Shown here: piece after piece, positions 49,905-59,532 of the stretch
Position numbering within the stretch: position 1 is the first letter of the stretch
How the letters are laid out: every line of letters starts with the position of its first letter
Assembly (NCBI RefSeq): GCF_019697375.1
Contig: NZ_JAHCDI010000004.1
Location: 1,661,324 to 1,725,323 of the forward strand
Direction: 5' to 3'
Source: Micromonospora tarapacensis
GTDB lineage: Bacteria > Actinomycetota > Actinomycetes > Mycobacteriales > Micromonosporaceae
DNA length: 64,000 nt
Notes under the pieces: model-generated
What the model was told of the DNA's origin: nothing
Database searches by the model: none
The model's input: only the letters and a program-made list of their open reading frames with translations
Program-made: the position numbers and the translations under genes

Positions 49905-49971
49905 CTCGACCCCGCCGGCCCGGTCGATGTGACCGGGCCGCTGTCACATCCACGAGCCCGGCGGGGTCGAG
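49905..49971. promoter_or_regulatory. Mirrored divergent ECF41-type promoters
   Basis: A 67-bp imperfect palindrome. Forward: TGTCACA (49942-49948), 16 bases, GGTCGA. Reverse: GGTCACA, 16 bases, GGTCGA. ECF41 sigma factors recognise TGTCACA-N16-CGTC, so both the sigma gene and the NmrA gene are likely transcribed by the sigma factor itself. Confidence 0.7.
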
Positions 49972-50000
49972 TGGATGACGTCACCGGGAAGGGGAGCGGG

Positions 50001-50885
50001 ATGGGTGGGTCCGCCTGGTCGGTCGAGCGGTTCGAGGAGCAGCGGCCCCAGCTGCGTGCGGTGGCCTACCGGATGCTCGGTTCCCTCGGCGAGGCCGACG
50101 ACGCCGTGCAGGAGACCTGGCTACGCCTGTCCCGCACCGACGCCGACAAGGTGGACAACCTGGCCGCCTGGCTGACCACGGTGATCGCCCGGGTGTGCCT
50201 GAACATCCTGCGCACCCGTCAGCGCCGGGGCGAGGAGCCGCTCGACGTGCGGGTACCCGATCCGGTGGTCAGCCCCGCCGGCCCCGACGACCCCGAGCAT
50301 GCCGCTGTGCTGGCCGACTCGGTCGGGTTGGCGCTGCTGGTGGTGCTCGACACGCTCGCCCCGGCGGAACGGCTGGCGTTCGTGCTGCACGACATGTTCG
50401 GGGTGCCCTTCGACGAGATCGCCCCGATGATCGAGCGGTCACCCGTCGCCGCGCGGCAGCTGGCCAGCCGGGCCCGGCGCCGGGTGCGCGGGCAGGCACC
50501 GCCGGCCGACACCGACCTGGCCCGTCAGCGTGACGTGGTCACCGCGTTCCTGGCCGCCGCCCGTGACGGTGACTTCGACCGGCTCGTCACGCTGCTGCAC
50601 CCGGACGTCGTGCTGCGTGCCGACGGCGGCGCCACGCGCACCCGCCACACCACCGTGATCACCGGCGCGCCGGCCGTCGCCGCCCAGGCGACCACGTTCG
50701 GTCGGTTCTCACCGTTCGCGCGTCACGCCGTGATCAACGGCGGTGCCGGGGTGGTCGTCACCGCGGCCGGGCGTCCGCTCTCCGTCATGGCCTTCACCGT
50801 CAGCGGTGGACGCATCGCCGGGATCGACGTCATCGCCGACCCGGACCGGCTGCACCGGCTGGACCTCGCCGCCTTCACCGACTGA
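50001..50885 (+). CDS. ECF41-group RNA polymerase sigma factor
   Basis: A 294-residue protein from ATG 50001 behind GGAAGGGGAG. Sigma region 2 (RPQLRAVAYRMLGSLGEADD, then AVQETWLRL) and region 4 (TLAPAERLAFVLHDMFGVPF, then DEIAPMIERSPVAARQLASRA) are followed by a ~95-residue SnoaL-like C-terminal domain (VTAFLAAARDGDFDRLVTLL). That domain defines group ECF41 and modulates activity in place of a separate anti-sigma factor. Its own promoter resembles the ECF41 consensus. Confidence 0.92.
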   Translation: MGGSAWSVERFEEQRPQLRAVAYRMLGSLGEADDAVQETWLRLSRTDADKVDNLAAWLTTVIARVCLNILRTRQRRGEEPLDVRVPDPVVSPAGPDDPEHAAVLADSVGLALLVVLDTLAPAERLAFVLHDMFGVPFDEIAPMIERSPVAARQLASRARRRVRGQAPPADTDLARQRDVVTAFLAAARDGDFDRLVTLLHPDVVLRADGGATRTRHTTVITGAPAVAAQATTFGRFSPFARHAVINGGAGVVVTAAGRPLSVMAFTVSGGRIAGIDVIADPDRLHRLDLAAFTD

Positions 50886-50917
50886 CGCCCGCCCGGCCCG
50901 CAGGTCCACCGGCGGTG

Positions 50918-51544
50918 TCAGCGCACCCAGGCGTACGCCAGGGGTGCGCTGATGCCGTCCCAGGTGCCGGTCAGCGTGGCGTCACCCGAGGCGGGCACGG
51001 TGCCGGGTTTCCGGATCACCGCCAGCTCGGCGCCGTCGGTGACGATGACGGTCGGGTCCCCGTCGACCACCCGGTGCACCTTCCCGACGGCGGGGACGGC
51101 ACCTCCCTCGGGCGCGTCGCTGGCGATGTCCATGCTGGGCGGACGCGCCTCACGCCGGCCGTCGACCTCGAAGTACTCCGCGGCCTGCCCGGCACCGGCC
51201 AGGACGGCGCCGGCCAGCCCGGCGGCGTAGGCCGGGTCGCCGGGCGCGTCGTAGATCCAGCGCCGGCCGAGCACCGAGTGCTCCATGGTGCCCACCAGCC
51301 GGTCGTCGGCACCCGGCAGCGGCGCGCCGCGGTAGGTCAGCGGCACCTGGTACACGGGCCCGTCGGCGACGCGCACCAGCAGCGTCTCGATCCCGACCTC
51401 ACCGGCCGGGTCGTCGAACCGGTACGCGGCCACCCGCACCACCTCGGTGCCGGCCTCGCCTTCGTACCAGTCGCGGGTCGGCAGCCATGTCGCGAGCAGT
51501 TCGAGTTTGGTGGGGTGCAGTTCCGCCCGGTGTAACAACGCCAT
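50918..51544 (-). CDS. Maltokinase N-terminal cap-like domain protein
   Basis: A 208-residue protein (ATG 51544; ATG 51553 also possible). It begins MALLHRAELHPTKLELLATW, then EVGIETLLVRV, YQVPLTYRGAPL and MEHSVLGRRWIYDA. This is the cap-like domain found at the N terminus of maltokinases and in free-standing proteins of unknown role. The kinase domain is absent. It is convergent with the sigma factor gene. Confidence 0.8.
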   Translation of the reverse strand: MALLHRAELHPTKLELLATWLPTRDWYEGEAGTEVVRVAAYRFDDPAGEVGIETLLVRVADGPVYQVPLTYRGAPLPGADDRLVGTMEHSVLGRRWIYDAPGDPAYAAGLAGAVLAGAGQAAEYFEVDGRREARPPSMDIASDAPEGGAVPAVGKVHRVVDGDPTVIVTDGAELAVIRKPGTVPASGDATLTGTWDGISAPLAYAWVR

Positions 51545-51658
51545 GCGCCGCATCGTACGCACCGCACCGCCCCCGACGTGCGCGGCTTCCGCGGACGCCG
51601 CCGGGTGTGCGGGCGCCGTCGGCGGGTACCCGCCGGCTTTCGACGACGGGAGCCGGTG

Positions 51659-52102
51659 ATGGCCGACGAGGCGCCGGACTACTTCCAGCCCGAGGGCGGG
51701 CTGGTCCTCACCCACCTGCTGATCGTCCGGGACGTGGACCGTTCCCGGGAGTTCTACCGCCGGGTGCTGGGTGCCACGGTGGTGCGTGAGCGCCAGCCGG
51801 CCGTCCTGCGCCTGCAGAACGGCTACATCGTGATCAACGACGAGGGTGGCCCGACCGACGACAAGCCGGGCGTCCGGGCCCAGGCGCCGGCTGATCGGAA
51901 CACGCTCAGCGGTGCGATGAACATCAGGGTCACCGATGTGCGCGCCGTCTACGAGCGGTGGCGCACCCGAGGCGGGGAGTTCCTGACCGAGCCGAAGGAC
52001 CACGGCGTGGAGATCCGCTGCTACCTGCGGGATCCGGACGGCTACCTGATCGAGGTCGGGCAGGCGACCGGGATCCTCGCCGAGCAGGGTCGGGCCGGCT
52101 GA
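51659..52102 (+). CDS. VOC-family (glyoxalase-like) protein
   Basis: A 147-residue protein with GGGAGCC before ATG 51659. It has two beta-alpha-beta halves: LTHLLIVRDVDRSREFYRRV, and NIRVTDVRAVYERWRTRGGE ending in CYLRDPDGYLIEVGQ, where the Glu is the usual metal ligand. The first His (LTHL) fits the paired ligand. Likely a small dioxygenase, glyoxalase or binding protein; substrate unknown. The Dps gene follows 31 bases on. Confidence 0.85.
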   Translation: MADEAPDYFQPEGGLVLTHLLIVRDVDRSREFYRRVLGATVVRERQPAVLRLQNGYIVINDEGGPTDDKPGVRAQAPADRNTLSGAMNIRVTDVRAVYERWRTRGGEFLTEPKDHGVEIRCYLRDPDGYLIEVGQATGILAEQGRAG

Positions 52103-52133
52103 GCGACCCACCGACAAATCCGAGGAGGAGCGC

Positions 52134-52709
52134 ATGACCCAGCAGAAGCACGAGTCGGACAGCCAGCCCCGGCTGCACCAGCACGGCCGGGAGATCCAGG
52201 CGTTCGGCACCGTCCGGCAGTTGCCGGTCGCCCTGCCCTACAACACCCGGATGTACGCGTGCGAGCGGCTGAACCGGATCCTCGCCGACACGCGCATCCT
52301 GTACTCGCTCTACAAGAAGCACCACTGGCTCATGCGCGGGCCGACCTTCTACCAACTCCACCTGCTGTTGGACAAGCACGCCGCGGAGCAGCTCGAACTG
52401 GTCGACATGGTCGCCGAGCGGATCCAGACCCTGGGCGGGATCGCCGTGGGGGACCCGCGGCACGTGGCCGAGCTGACCCGGATCCCGCGCCCGCCGGACG
52501 GTGCCGAGGAGGTGCCGGCGATGTTGTCGCGCCTGCTGGAAGCGCACGAGACGATCCTCACCGACGCGCACGACGCGGCGGCGCGGGTGGCCGAGGGCGG
52601 CGACGACGGCAGCAACGACCTGCTGGTGTCCAACGTCATCCGCACCAACGAGTTGCAGACCTGGTTCATCGCCGAACACCTCGTGGACACGCCCGTCGTG
52701 TCGACCTGA
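52134..52709 (+). CDS. Dps-family ferritin-like DNA protection protein
   Basis: A 191-residue protein, ATG 52134 after GAGGAGGAG. The ferroxidase-site segments are LYKKHHWLMRGPTFYQLHLL and LLDKHAAEQLELVDMVAERI; NELQTWFIAEHL lies near the end. Dps proteins store iron and shield DNA during stress or starvation. It is probably co-transcribed with the VOC gene. Confidence 0.88.
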   Translation: MTQQKHESDSQPRLHQHGREIQAFGTVRQLPVALPYNTRMYACERLNRILADTRILYSLYKKHHWLMRGPTFYQLHLLLDKHAAEQLELVDMVAERIQTLGGIAVGDPRHVAELTRIPRPPDGAEEVPAMLSRLLEAHETILTDAHDAAARVAEGGDDGSNDLLVSNVIRTNELQTWFIAEHLVDTPVVST

Positions 52710-52810
52710 TCACGCGGGCGATGCCGGGGAGCCAGCTCGGCGCCGCCGATGGCGGTGCCGAGATGGTCGAGTACGCGACCCTTGTACGAATCTGCTTCAT
52801 GTGCCTAGCA

Positions 52811-52943
52811 TCCGAAAATAAGAGAGACGGCAATAGGGCGGTGGCGGCGAGGCGGGTCCTGGCCGACGACGACAACGCCGCCAACCGAAGCGCCAGGGCG
52901 CGCCGCAGCCCCGCCAGTCCTATTGCCGGTCTCTCTAAGCGGA
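52811..52943. repeat. Short inverted-repeat element (MITE candidate)
   Basis: AGAGAGACGGCAATAGG at 52821 and CCTATTGCCGGTCTCTCT at 52919 are near-perfect inverted repeats, both flanked outside by TCCG/CGGA, bounding ~133 bp of non-coding GC-rich sequence. It lies between dps and the mannonate dehydratase-like gene. The similar ends look like transposon termini; a large regulatory hairpin is the alternative. Confidence 0.5.
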
Positions 52944-52999
52944 TGTAACAGGGTTCGGCCGGTCCGCTGAGCGCACCCTGTGGAGAGAGGCACCCCTTC

Positions 53000-54229
53000 G
53001 TGAAGATCGTCGCCGCCGACGTCATCGTCTCCAGCCCCGACCGCAACTTCGTCACCCTGAAGCTCACCACCGAGGACGGCATCACCGGGCTCGGCGACGG
53101 CACGCTCAACGGACGCGAGCTCTCGGTGGCCTCGTACCTGCGCGACCACCTGGTGCCGCTGCTGCTCGGGCGGGACGCGCACCGCATCGAGGACACCTGG
53201 CAGTTCCTCTACCGCTCGGCGTACTGGCGCCGCGGGCCGGTCACCATGGCCGCCATCGCCGCGGTCGACGTCGCGCTCTGGGACATCAAGGCCAAGGCCG
53301 CCGGCATGCCGCTCTACCAGCTGCTCGGCGGCGCGTCGCGGGCCGGCATCATGGCGTACGGCCACGCCTCCGGCCGCGACCTGCCGGAGCTGTTCGACTC
53401 GATCCGCGCCCACCTCGACCAGGGCTTCCGGTCGATCCGGGTGCAGACCTCGGTGCCCGGCATCAACGCCGTCTACGGCGTGGCCACCCAGACCGGTGCC
53501 GACGGCAGGCGCTACGACTACGAGCCGGCCCGGCGCATCCCGCTGCCGGCCGAGGAGGACTGGGACAGCCGCGCGTACCTGCGTCACCTGCCGGGGGTCT
53601 TCGAGGCGGTCCGCAACGAGTTCGGCCCGGAGCTGCCACTGCTGCACGACGGGCACCACCGGATGACCCCGATCCAGGCCGCCAGGCTGGGCAAGGCCCT
53701 CGAACCGTACGACCTGTTCTGGCTGGAGGACTGCACCCCCGCGGAGAACCAGCAGGCGCTGCGGCTGGTCCGCCAGCACACCACCACGCCGCTGGCCATC
53801 GGCGAGGTCTTCAACACCGTCTGGGACTACCAGACCCTGATCTCCGAACAGCTGATCGACTACGTCCGCTCCGCCGTCACCCACACCGGCGGCATCACCG
53901 CGATGCGCAAGTTGCTCGACTTCGCCGCCCAGTACCAGATCAAGTCGGGCATCCACGGCCCGACCGACATCTCGCCGGTCGGCATGGCCGCCGCGCTGCA
54001 CCTGGACCTGGCCATCCACAACTTCGGCATCCAGGAGTACATGCGCCACGGGCCGCTCACCGACGAGGTGTTCCGCCAGTCGTTCACGTTCGTCGACGGT
54101 TACCTGCACCCCGGCGAGCAGCCCGGTCTCGGCGTGAAACTGGACGAAGAGGCCGCCGCGCGGTTCCCGTACGTGCCGGCGTACCTGCCGTTCAACCGGC
54201 TCAGGGACGGCACCGTCCACGACTGGTGA
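53000..54229 (+). CDS. manD: D-mannonate dehydratase-like enolase-superfamily enzyme
   Basis: A 409-residue protein, GTG 53000 after GAGAGAGG. The mandelate-racemase-like fold is seen in [39 protein letters not shown] and [20 protein letters not shown]. Metal ligands occur in [25 protein letters not shown] and AIGEVFN; the [20 protein letters not shown] region is diagnostic of ManD/RspA. The enzyme dehydrates D-mannonate or related sugar acids. Some RspA homologues act on lactones instead, so the substrate is not certain. Confidence 0.88.
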   Translation: MKIVAADVIVSSPDRNFVTLKLTTEDGITGLGDGTLNGRELSVASYLRDHLVPLLLGRDAHRIEDTWQFLYRSAYWRRGPVTMAAIAAVDVALWDIKAKAAGMPLYQLLGGASRAGIMAYGHASGRDLPELFDSIRAHLDQGFRSIRVQTSVPGINAVYGVATQTGADGRRYDYEPARRIPLPAEEDWDSRAYLRHLPGVFEAVRNEFGPELPLLHDGHHRMTPIQAARLGKALEPYDLFWLEDCTPAENQQALRLVRQHTTTPLAIGEVFNTVWDYQTLISEQLIDYVRSAVTHTGGITAMRKLLDFAAQYQIKSGIHGPTDISPVGMAAALHLDLAIHNFGIQEYMRHGPLTDEVFRQSFTFVDGYLHPGEQPGLGVKLDEEAAARFPYVPAYLPFNRLRDGTVHDW

Positions 54230-54344
54230 CCTGCCTAGCAGACGCGGAGGTGGGGTGGGGGATTTTTCGTGTTCCGCGGGTCGGTCGGCGCCTCGGGGGC
54301 CACCATCAGACGCAGCGACGGGATGCGACGGCGGGTGGGCGGGC

Positions 54345-56174
54345 GTGCGCGAGACAGCGGTTGAGCCGATCGTCGGCGGCGACGATGGCAGCCTGGCTGA
54401 GCAGGTGTGGCGCAACGCGGCCGAGGATCCGGACACGGTGCAGTTCATCCGCCCGGACCCGGACCCCCGGTCGTGGCCGGTCCGCCGCTCCGGACGTGGC
54501 GGCGCCCTGCCGGTGAGCTGCCGGCAGTTCCGCGACGACGTGCTCGCCGTGGCCCGCGGTCTGCTCGCCGCCGGGGTCGCCCACGGCGATCGGATCGGTC
54601 TGCTCAGCCGCACCCGCTACGAGTGGACGCTCGTCGACTACGCGCTCTGGTCGGTCGGCGCGGTCACCGTGCCGATTTACGACACCTCCAGCGTCGACCA
54701 GGTCCGCTGGATCCTCGGCGACTCCGGTGCGGTCGGCTGCGTGGTGGAGACCGCCGACCACGCCATCACGGTGGAGGGCCTGCGACCGGACCTGCCGTCG
54801 TTGCGGCGGACCTGGCGCATCGACGCCGGTGGTCTGATCGAGCTGGCCGCACAGGGCCGCCAGGTCGACGCTGGCGAGGTCGATGCGCGCCGGGACGCGG
54901 TGACCGGTGCCGACATGGCCACGATCGTCTACACCAGCGGCACCACCGGCCCGCCGAAGGGTTGCGTGCTGACCCACCGCAACATCTCCACCGACATCGG
55001 TAACGCCACCGCGGTGCTGCCGCAGCTGCTGCACCCGGGCGCGTCGACGGTGCTGTTCCTGCCGCTGGCGCACGCCTTCGCCCGGCTGATCCAGGTCGGC
55101 ATGGTGCACAACCGCGCCTGCATGGTGCACAGTGCCGACGTCTCCGGGGTGCTCGACCAACTGCGCCGGTTCCGGCCCACCTTCATCCTCGCCGTGCCCC
55201 GGATGTTCGAGAAGATGCACGACCAGGCCCGGCGCTCCGCCGAGGACACGCACCGGGGATGGCTGTTCAGCCTCGCCGAGCGGGCGGCGGTGCGGTACAG
55301 CCGGGGTCTGGACACACCGACCGGGCCGGGAGCGCCGCTGCGCCTGGCGCACCTGCTGTTCGACCTGGTTGCGTACCGGAAGCTGCGCAGCGCGCTCGGC
55401 GGACGGTGCCGGCTGGCCATCGTGGGCGGTGCGCCGCTGGGGGAGCGGCTGGGACACTTCTTCCGTGGCGCGGGAATCACGGTGCTGGAGGGCTACGGGC
55501 TGACCGAGACCTCACCGGCGCTGGCGGCGAACCTGCCGACGGCGATGCGGATCGGCACGGTGGGCCGGCCGCTGCCCGGGGTGCGGATCCGGGTCACCGA
55601 CGACCGGGAGATCCACGCCCAGGGCGAGGTCGTCTTCACCGGCTACTGGAACAATCCGGCGGCCACCCGGGAGACGCTGACCGCCGACGGCTGGCTGCGC
55701 ACCGGCGACCTCGGCCAGCTCGACGACGACGGTTTCCTGCGGATCACCGGCCGTACGAAGGAGATCATGGTCACCGCCGCCGGCAAGAACATCGCGCCGG
55801 CCCCGATCGAGGAACGCATCCGGGCGCATCCGCTGGTCAGCCAGGTCATGCTCGTCGGGGACGGGCGCCCGTACGTCGCCGCGCTGGTCTCCGTGGACCC
55901 GCAGGGCTGGCAACGATGGCGGGATCAGCACGGGCAGCCCGGGGCGTCCGTGGCCAAGCTGCGCGATGACCCGCAACTGCGTGGTGCGATCCAGGAGGCG
56001 GTCGACGAGGCCAACCGGACGGTCTCCCATGCCGAGCAGGTCAAGACCTTCCGGATCCTGCCCCGGGACCTCACCGAGGCCGACGGGGAACTCACCCCCA
56101 CCCTGAAGATCAAGCGGGACGCGGTGCAGGACCACTTCGCCGACGACATCGCCGCCCTCTATCGCGGCCACTGA
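54345..56174 (+). CDS. Long-chain fatty acid-CoA ligase (FadD15-like)
   Basis: A 609-residue adenylating enzyme. GTG 54345 is preferred, as the frame upstream looks non-coding. Motifs: TIVYTSGTTGPPKGCVLTHR (AMP/P-loop), LEGYGLTETSPALA, GWLRTGDLGQLDDDGFLRIT and GRTKEIMVTAAGKNIAP. The C-terminal lysine lies in LTPTLKIKRD. The long-chain type is indicated by PLAHAFARLIQVG. It activates fatty acids for beta-oxidation or lipid synthesis. A GntR/FadR-type regulator is convergent 155 bases away. Confidence 0.9.
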   Translation: MRETAVEPIVGGDDGSLAEQVWRNAAEDPDTVQFIRPDPDPRSWPVRRSGRGGALPVSCRQFRDDVLAVARGLLAAGVAHGDRIGLLSRTRYEWTLVDYALWSVGAVTVPIYDTSSVDQVRWILGDSGAVGCVVETADHAITVEGLRPDLPSLRRTWRIDAGGLIELAAQGRQVDAGEVDARRDAVTGADMATIVYTSGTTGPPKGCVLTHRNISTDIGNATAVLPQLLHPGASTVLFLPLAHAFARLIQVGMVHNRACMVHSADVSGVLDQLRRFRPTFILAVPRMFEKMHDQARRSAEDTHRGWLFSLAERAAVRYSRGLDTPTGPGAPLRLAHLLFDLVAYRKLRSALGGRCRLAIVGGAPLGERLGHFFRGAGITVLEGYGLTETSPALAANLPTAMRIGTVGRPLPGVRIRVTDDREIHAQGEVVFTGYWNNPAATRETLTADGWLRTGDLGQLDDDGFLRITGRTKEIMVTAAGKNIAPAPIEERIRAHPLVSQVMLVGDGRPYVAALVSVDPQGWQRWRDQHGQPGASVAKLRDDPQLRGAIQEAVDEANRTVSHAEQVKTFRILPRDLTEADGELTPTLKIKRDAVQDHFADDIAALYRGH

Positions 56175-56328
56175 TGCGGACTGTCACCCGACCCGACGGG
56201 TCGCCGGCCGGTGGTGATCGGCAGCGCGCTGTCCCGGACCGGGCGCCTGCCCAACTGTACGCGGGGGTGCCCGCGGGGTGGCTCATCGGGCGGGCTGCCA
56301 GCCGGGACGGCGTAGAGCACGGCGGGGA

Positions 56329-57045
56329 TCATGCTCGACTGTCCTTTCTGGTGGGAGCGGTGAGTGCGGCGGTGAGCAGGGTCCGGGCCTGCTCGGCGGC
56401 CTCGGCGTCGCGTCCGTCGGCGATGGCCTCCGCCAGCCGGCGGTGCCCGGCGACATCGAGCAACTCGGCGGACCGTCGCTGCGGCGGCACCTCGGCCACC
56501 GCCAGGGCACCGGCGACCAGGCTGTTGAAGGCCAACAGGTAGGCGGTGTTGCCGCAGCCGTGCAGGATCTGCCGCCACAGGGCGATGTTGGCCGCACCCA
56601 TCGCGGTCAGGTCGGGGGCGAGGCCGGCGTACTCCTCGACCGCCTGCCCGATCCGCCGACGGGCCGCGCCGTCGGCGCGGCGGGCGCAGAGCCGGGCGGC
56701 GTCCACGCCGATGCAGGCCCGCATGTCCATCATGTCGCGGACCAGCGCGGCGACCGGGAGGACGTCACCGGACTGCACCAGGGACAGGGCGAGGTCCAGA
56801 CCGGCGTGCACCCGCCAGTCCAGCACCCGGGTCGCCCCGCCCTGACTGACCCGGAGCAGGCCCAGTTGCTGCAACCGGCGCAGCGCCTCGCGGACCGCGT
56901 GCCGGTTCACCTGGAACGCGGCGGCCAGTTCCCGTTCACCGGGCAGGGTGTCGTCGGTGTGGTAGGCGCCGCTGACGATCGCGTCGCGCAGCTGGCCGAA
57001 GACGAGGTCCGACACGGAGGCGCGGATGACGGGGACGAAGGCCAT
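56329..57045 (-). CDS. GntR/FadR-subfamily regulator
   Basis: A 238-residue protein, ATG 57045 (an in-frame ATG at 57069 is possible). The winged helix is VFGQLRDAIVSGAYHTDDTL, then PGERELAAAFQVNRHAVREA. The all-helical FadR-type C domain contains DMMDMRACIGVDAARLCA, with Asp and later His (LHGCGN, GHRRLAEAI) residues that commonly bind metal and acid ligands. A matching operator lies 37 bases upstream, so it probably represses itself. The neighbouring acyl-CoA ligase may be another target. Confidence 0.88.
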   Translation of the reverse strand: MAFVPVIRASVSDLVFGQLRDAIVSGAYHTDDTLPGERELAAAFQVNRHAVREALRRLQQLGLLRVSQGGATRVLDWRVHAGLDLALSLVQSGDVLPVAALVRDMMDMRACIGVDAARLCARRADGAARRRIGQAVEEYAGLAPDLTAMGAANIALWRQILHGCGNTAYLLAFNSLVAGALAVAEVPPQRRSAELLDVAGHRRLAEAIADGRDAEAAEQARTLLTAALTAPTRKDSRA

Positions 57046-57081
57046 GCCGGGAAGTGTGGGCCAGCGCATATCAACCCGTCA

Positions 57082-57096
57082 ACTGGTTGTACCAGT
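57082..57096. promoter_or_regulatory. GntR/FadR-type operator
   Basis: ACTGGTTGTACCAGT: perfect arms around a TGT centre, fitting the FadR-group pattern TNGTNNNACNA, located between the regulator's promoter and start. Confidence 0.65.
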
Positions 57097-57193
57097 GTGG
57101 CCGCCGGCAACACGCCCAGCACTCTGTGGTCGGGGTATCGCCGTGGGTTAAAGTGCGTTCGTAGCTGGTGGCGGTCGGGTACGGGAGGCGCCG

Positions 57194-58443
57194 GTGACGA
57201 GTCGATGGCGTGGCCCACTCGTCCGCGCGGCGATACGGCTGGGCTTCCTGGCCGCGGTCGCCACCGCGGCCTGGGCCGCCTACGACGTCGCGACGGCGGT
57301 TCCCGGGTATGCCGCCGAGGAACCGCCGGCCGGCATCGGGGACGCACCCGCAGCCGACCAGGACCGGCTTGGCGAACGCGCCGCCGACCTGATCGGGGCC
57401 GTCCTTGCCCCGGTGGTCGCCGCCGACCGCCCGGCCCGGGAGCCGCCCCGGCCAGCGGCCTCCGGCCCGTCCGAGCAGCCCACGCCGCCACGGCGGTCGG
57501 CGGACGCGGCGCCACCCCTGAGATCGACGCCCCGCCCGTCGTGCCCCCGGCCGCGCAGCGACGGTCCGAGCGGCCGGCACCGGTCCGCGGCGACGACCGG
57601 GCGTTGGCGGCGCCCCGGCGGGTGGTGGCGCTCGTCGACATGGTGCCCGACGGGGCCGCCGCCCCGGCCACCGCGGGACCGCCGGCCGATCCACTCGCCG
57701 CCGTGCTGAGCCAACTGCTGGGCCCCCGGGCGTCGCTGCTCGACCCGGTCGTGACCGAGCTGGATCCGCTGCTCCAGGACCTCGCGCCGATCCTCGGCCC
57801 GCTCGACCCGGTGCTCGACCTCCTGGATCCCGTCGTCACCACGCCCCAACCGGCCCCGCCCACGTCCGATCCCGATCCGGCCCCCCAACCGGCCCCGGAT
57901 CCCGCCGTGCCGCCGTCGTCACCACCGGCCGAGACGCTCCCGCCCGCAGCGCGGGACCTCGCCGACCAACCCCCGCAGGCCGGAAACCTCGCCGGCGCCA
58001 CCACGCGCCCCCTCCAGGACCGGTCCGGGTTCTCCCCGTCGCCAGAACCGCTCGGCCGGGCGGCCGTCGAGAACGGCCCGGACAGCCCGGACCCGCAGGT
58101 CGATCCCGCCCCGGGCCAGGCGCCCGTCTCGCCGGCCCCCGGCACGAGCGGCGTCGACCTGACTCCGACCCCCACGCCACCGACGCCGCCGCCCCGACCG
58201 GCTGGGCGCCGCCGGCGGTCCAGAGCGGATTGTCGCGGGCGGCACCGGAGCAGGTCCTCCCCTCGCGATCCCCACGCCCTCGGAGCCGGCCGGCCTGACC
58301 CTGGTGGACGTGATGCGCCGTGCTGCCGTGACCGTGGCGGCCACCCGGCGCGACATCCGACGGCCGCCGTTCGCGGTCCCGCGTCACCGCCCGCCCGCCG
58401 CCCGCACTCGTCCCCGCGGCGCCGGTCCGGCCCTTTCTTGCTG
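57194..58443 (+). CDS. Proline-rich membrane-anchored/secreted protein, frameshifted
   Basis: GTG 57194 follows GGGAGG. The N terminus (IRLGFLAAVATAAWAAYDVA) is a signal peptide or anchor. The frame changes at the C run 57515-57518, after which VVALVDMVPDGAAAP continues. Next come Asp-Pro-rich repeats (LLDPVVTELDPLLQDLAPIL) and a long Pro/Ser-rich tail. A second indel near 58195 would give LTLVDVMRRAAVTVAATRRD and the end at 58443. The low-complexity sequence makes both joins uncertain. Cell-envelope spacer or attachment function is a guess; no family is recognised. Confidence 0.55.
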
Positions 58444-58467
58444 ACTTTCGTCTGACCAGGAGTTCTC

Positions 58468-59427
58468 ATGCACGTCACCCTGCCGGTCGACCGCGCCCGA
58501 TGGCGCGACATCGACTGGATCGTCGACCTCGTAACCGCCACCGCCGTCCCGACCACCCTCGCCGCCTGGCTCGTGCCCGACGAGCGGCGGCGTGCCGCGA
58601 CGATCGCCGCAGTGGCCCGCATCTGGATCGAACACGCCCTGCTGTTCGGCGACGCGTTCCTGCTGAAGGACGGGACCGCCGCCACCGTCTGGTTCCACCG
58701 CTACCGCCCGATTCCGCCTCCACCGCGCTACGACGACCGCCTCGACGATGCCTGCGGCGCCGAGGCCGCCCGCTTCCGCCGGCTCGATCACCTGCTCGCC
58801 GCGCGGCGCCCGGAGGAGCCCCACAACCACCTCGCGTTCCTCGCCGCACCACCGGACGCCGCCCGCACCGCGCAGGCAGCGGCGGTCCTCGCCGGCAGCC
58901 ACCGGTGGATGGACAACCTCGGCCTGCCGGCCTACACCGAGGTGCACGACAGCGCCGACCTCGGCCTCTACCGGCGGCTCGGCTACCGCGGCCGGCGCCG
59001 GGTGTCACGGCCCGACGGGGCCGCGGTGGACCTGCTCTGGCGGCCGGTGCCGTCGGTCCGGCTCCGCGGCCCGAACTGCCCGACGTCGCGGGCCGACCCC
59101 GCCGGGTGCGCACCGGCGCCCCGGCTGGCCGTGGCCGGCTCCAGCGGCGGTGCCCCGGCTGCCGGTGATGCCGCCCAGCGGGCACGGGTGGATTCGCCGC
59201 TCGCGCCGGGCTTCGGCACGCCCCGGCGCAACGGCGACCCGTGCCCGCTGGCTCACGGGTCGGGCAGCAGCGGCATCTCCCGCCCGGTGTCGTGGCCAGC
59301 GCGTGCCGGGCCGCCATCGGCGCGACAGGACCTACACCCCGGTATCCAGCCACCTGCGGCCAGCGGCGGATCGGCCGGGCCCGGTCCACGCCGGACGGCA
59401 GGCGTTGACCGAGGGTGCTACCAGTGA
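58468..59427 (+). CDS. GNAT-like acetyltransferase with doubtful C-terminal extension
   Basis: AGGAG precedes ATG 58468. Residues 1-~195 look like a GNAT domain: DLVTATAVPTTLAAWLVPDE, HNHLAFLAAPPDAARTAQAA and MDNLGLPAYTEVHDSADLGL, then YRRLGY. This order is usual for the 'stress-type' GNAT proteins. The acceptor substrate is unknown. The last ~120 residues have no folded character and resemble intergenic sequence; a lost stop near 59060 (true read-through or an indel) is likely. Confidence 0.6.
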   Translation: MHVTLPVDRARWRDIDWIVDLVTATAVPTTLAAWLVPDERRRAATIAAVARIWIEHALLFGDAFLLKDGTAATVWFHRYRPIPPPPRYDDRLDDACGAEAARFRRLDHLLAARRPEEPHNHLAFLAAPPDAARTAQAAAVLAGSHRWMDNLGLPAYTEVHDSADLGLYRRLGYRGRRRVSRPDGAAVDLLWRPVPSVRLRGPNCPTSRADPAGCAPAPRLAVAGSSGGAPAAGDAAQRARVDSPLAPGFGTPRRNGDPCPLAHGSGSSGISRPVSWPARAGPPSARQDLHPGIQPPAASGGSAGPGPRRTAGVDRGCYQ

Positions 59428-59532
59428 CAATGTGTCCATGACCGACCACGCCGGGCCGCCGGCCGCGGTGGCGACAATGACCAGTGTGTCCGGCAGCACT
59501 GTCCGAACGCGCGTGGCGCGGGGAGCGACGAC

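Noticed and set aside
59060..59427. C-terminal 120 residues of the GNAT protein as a real domain
   Set aside because: The segment lacks folded-protein character and family similarity; a lost stop codon is more likely.
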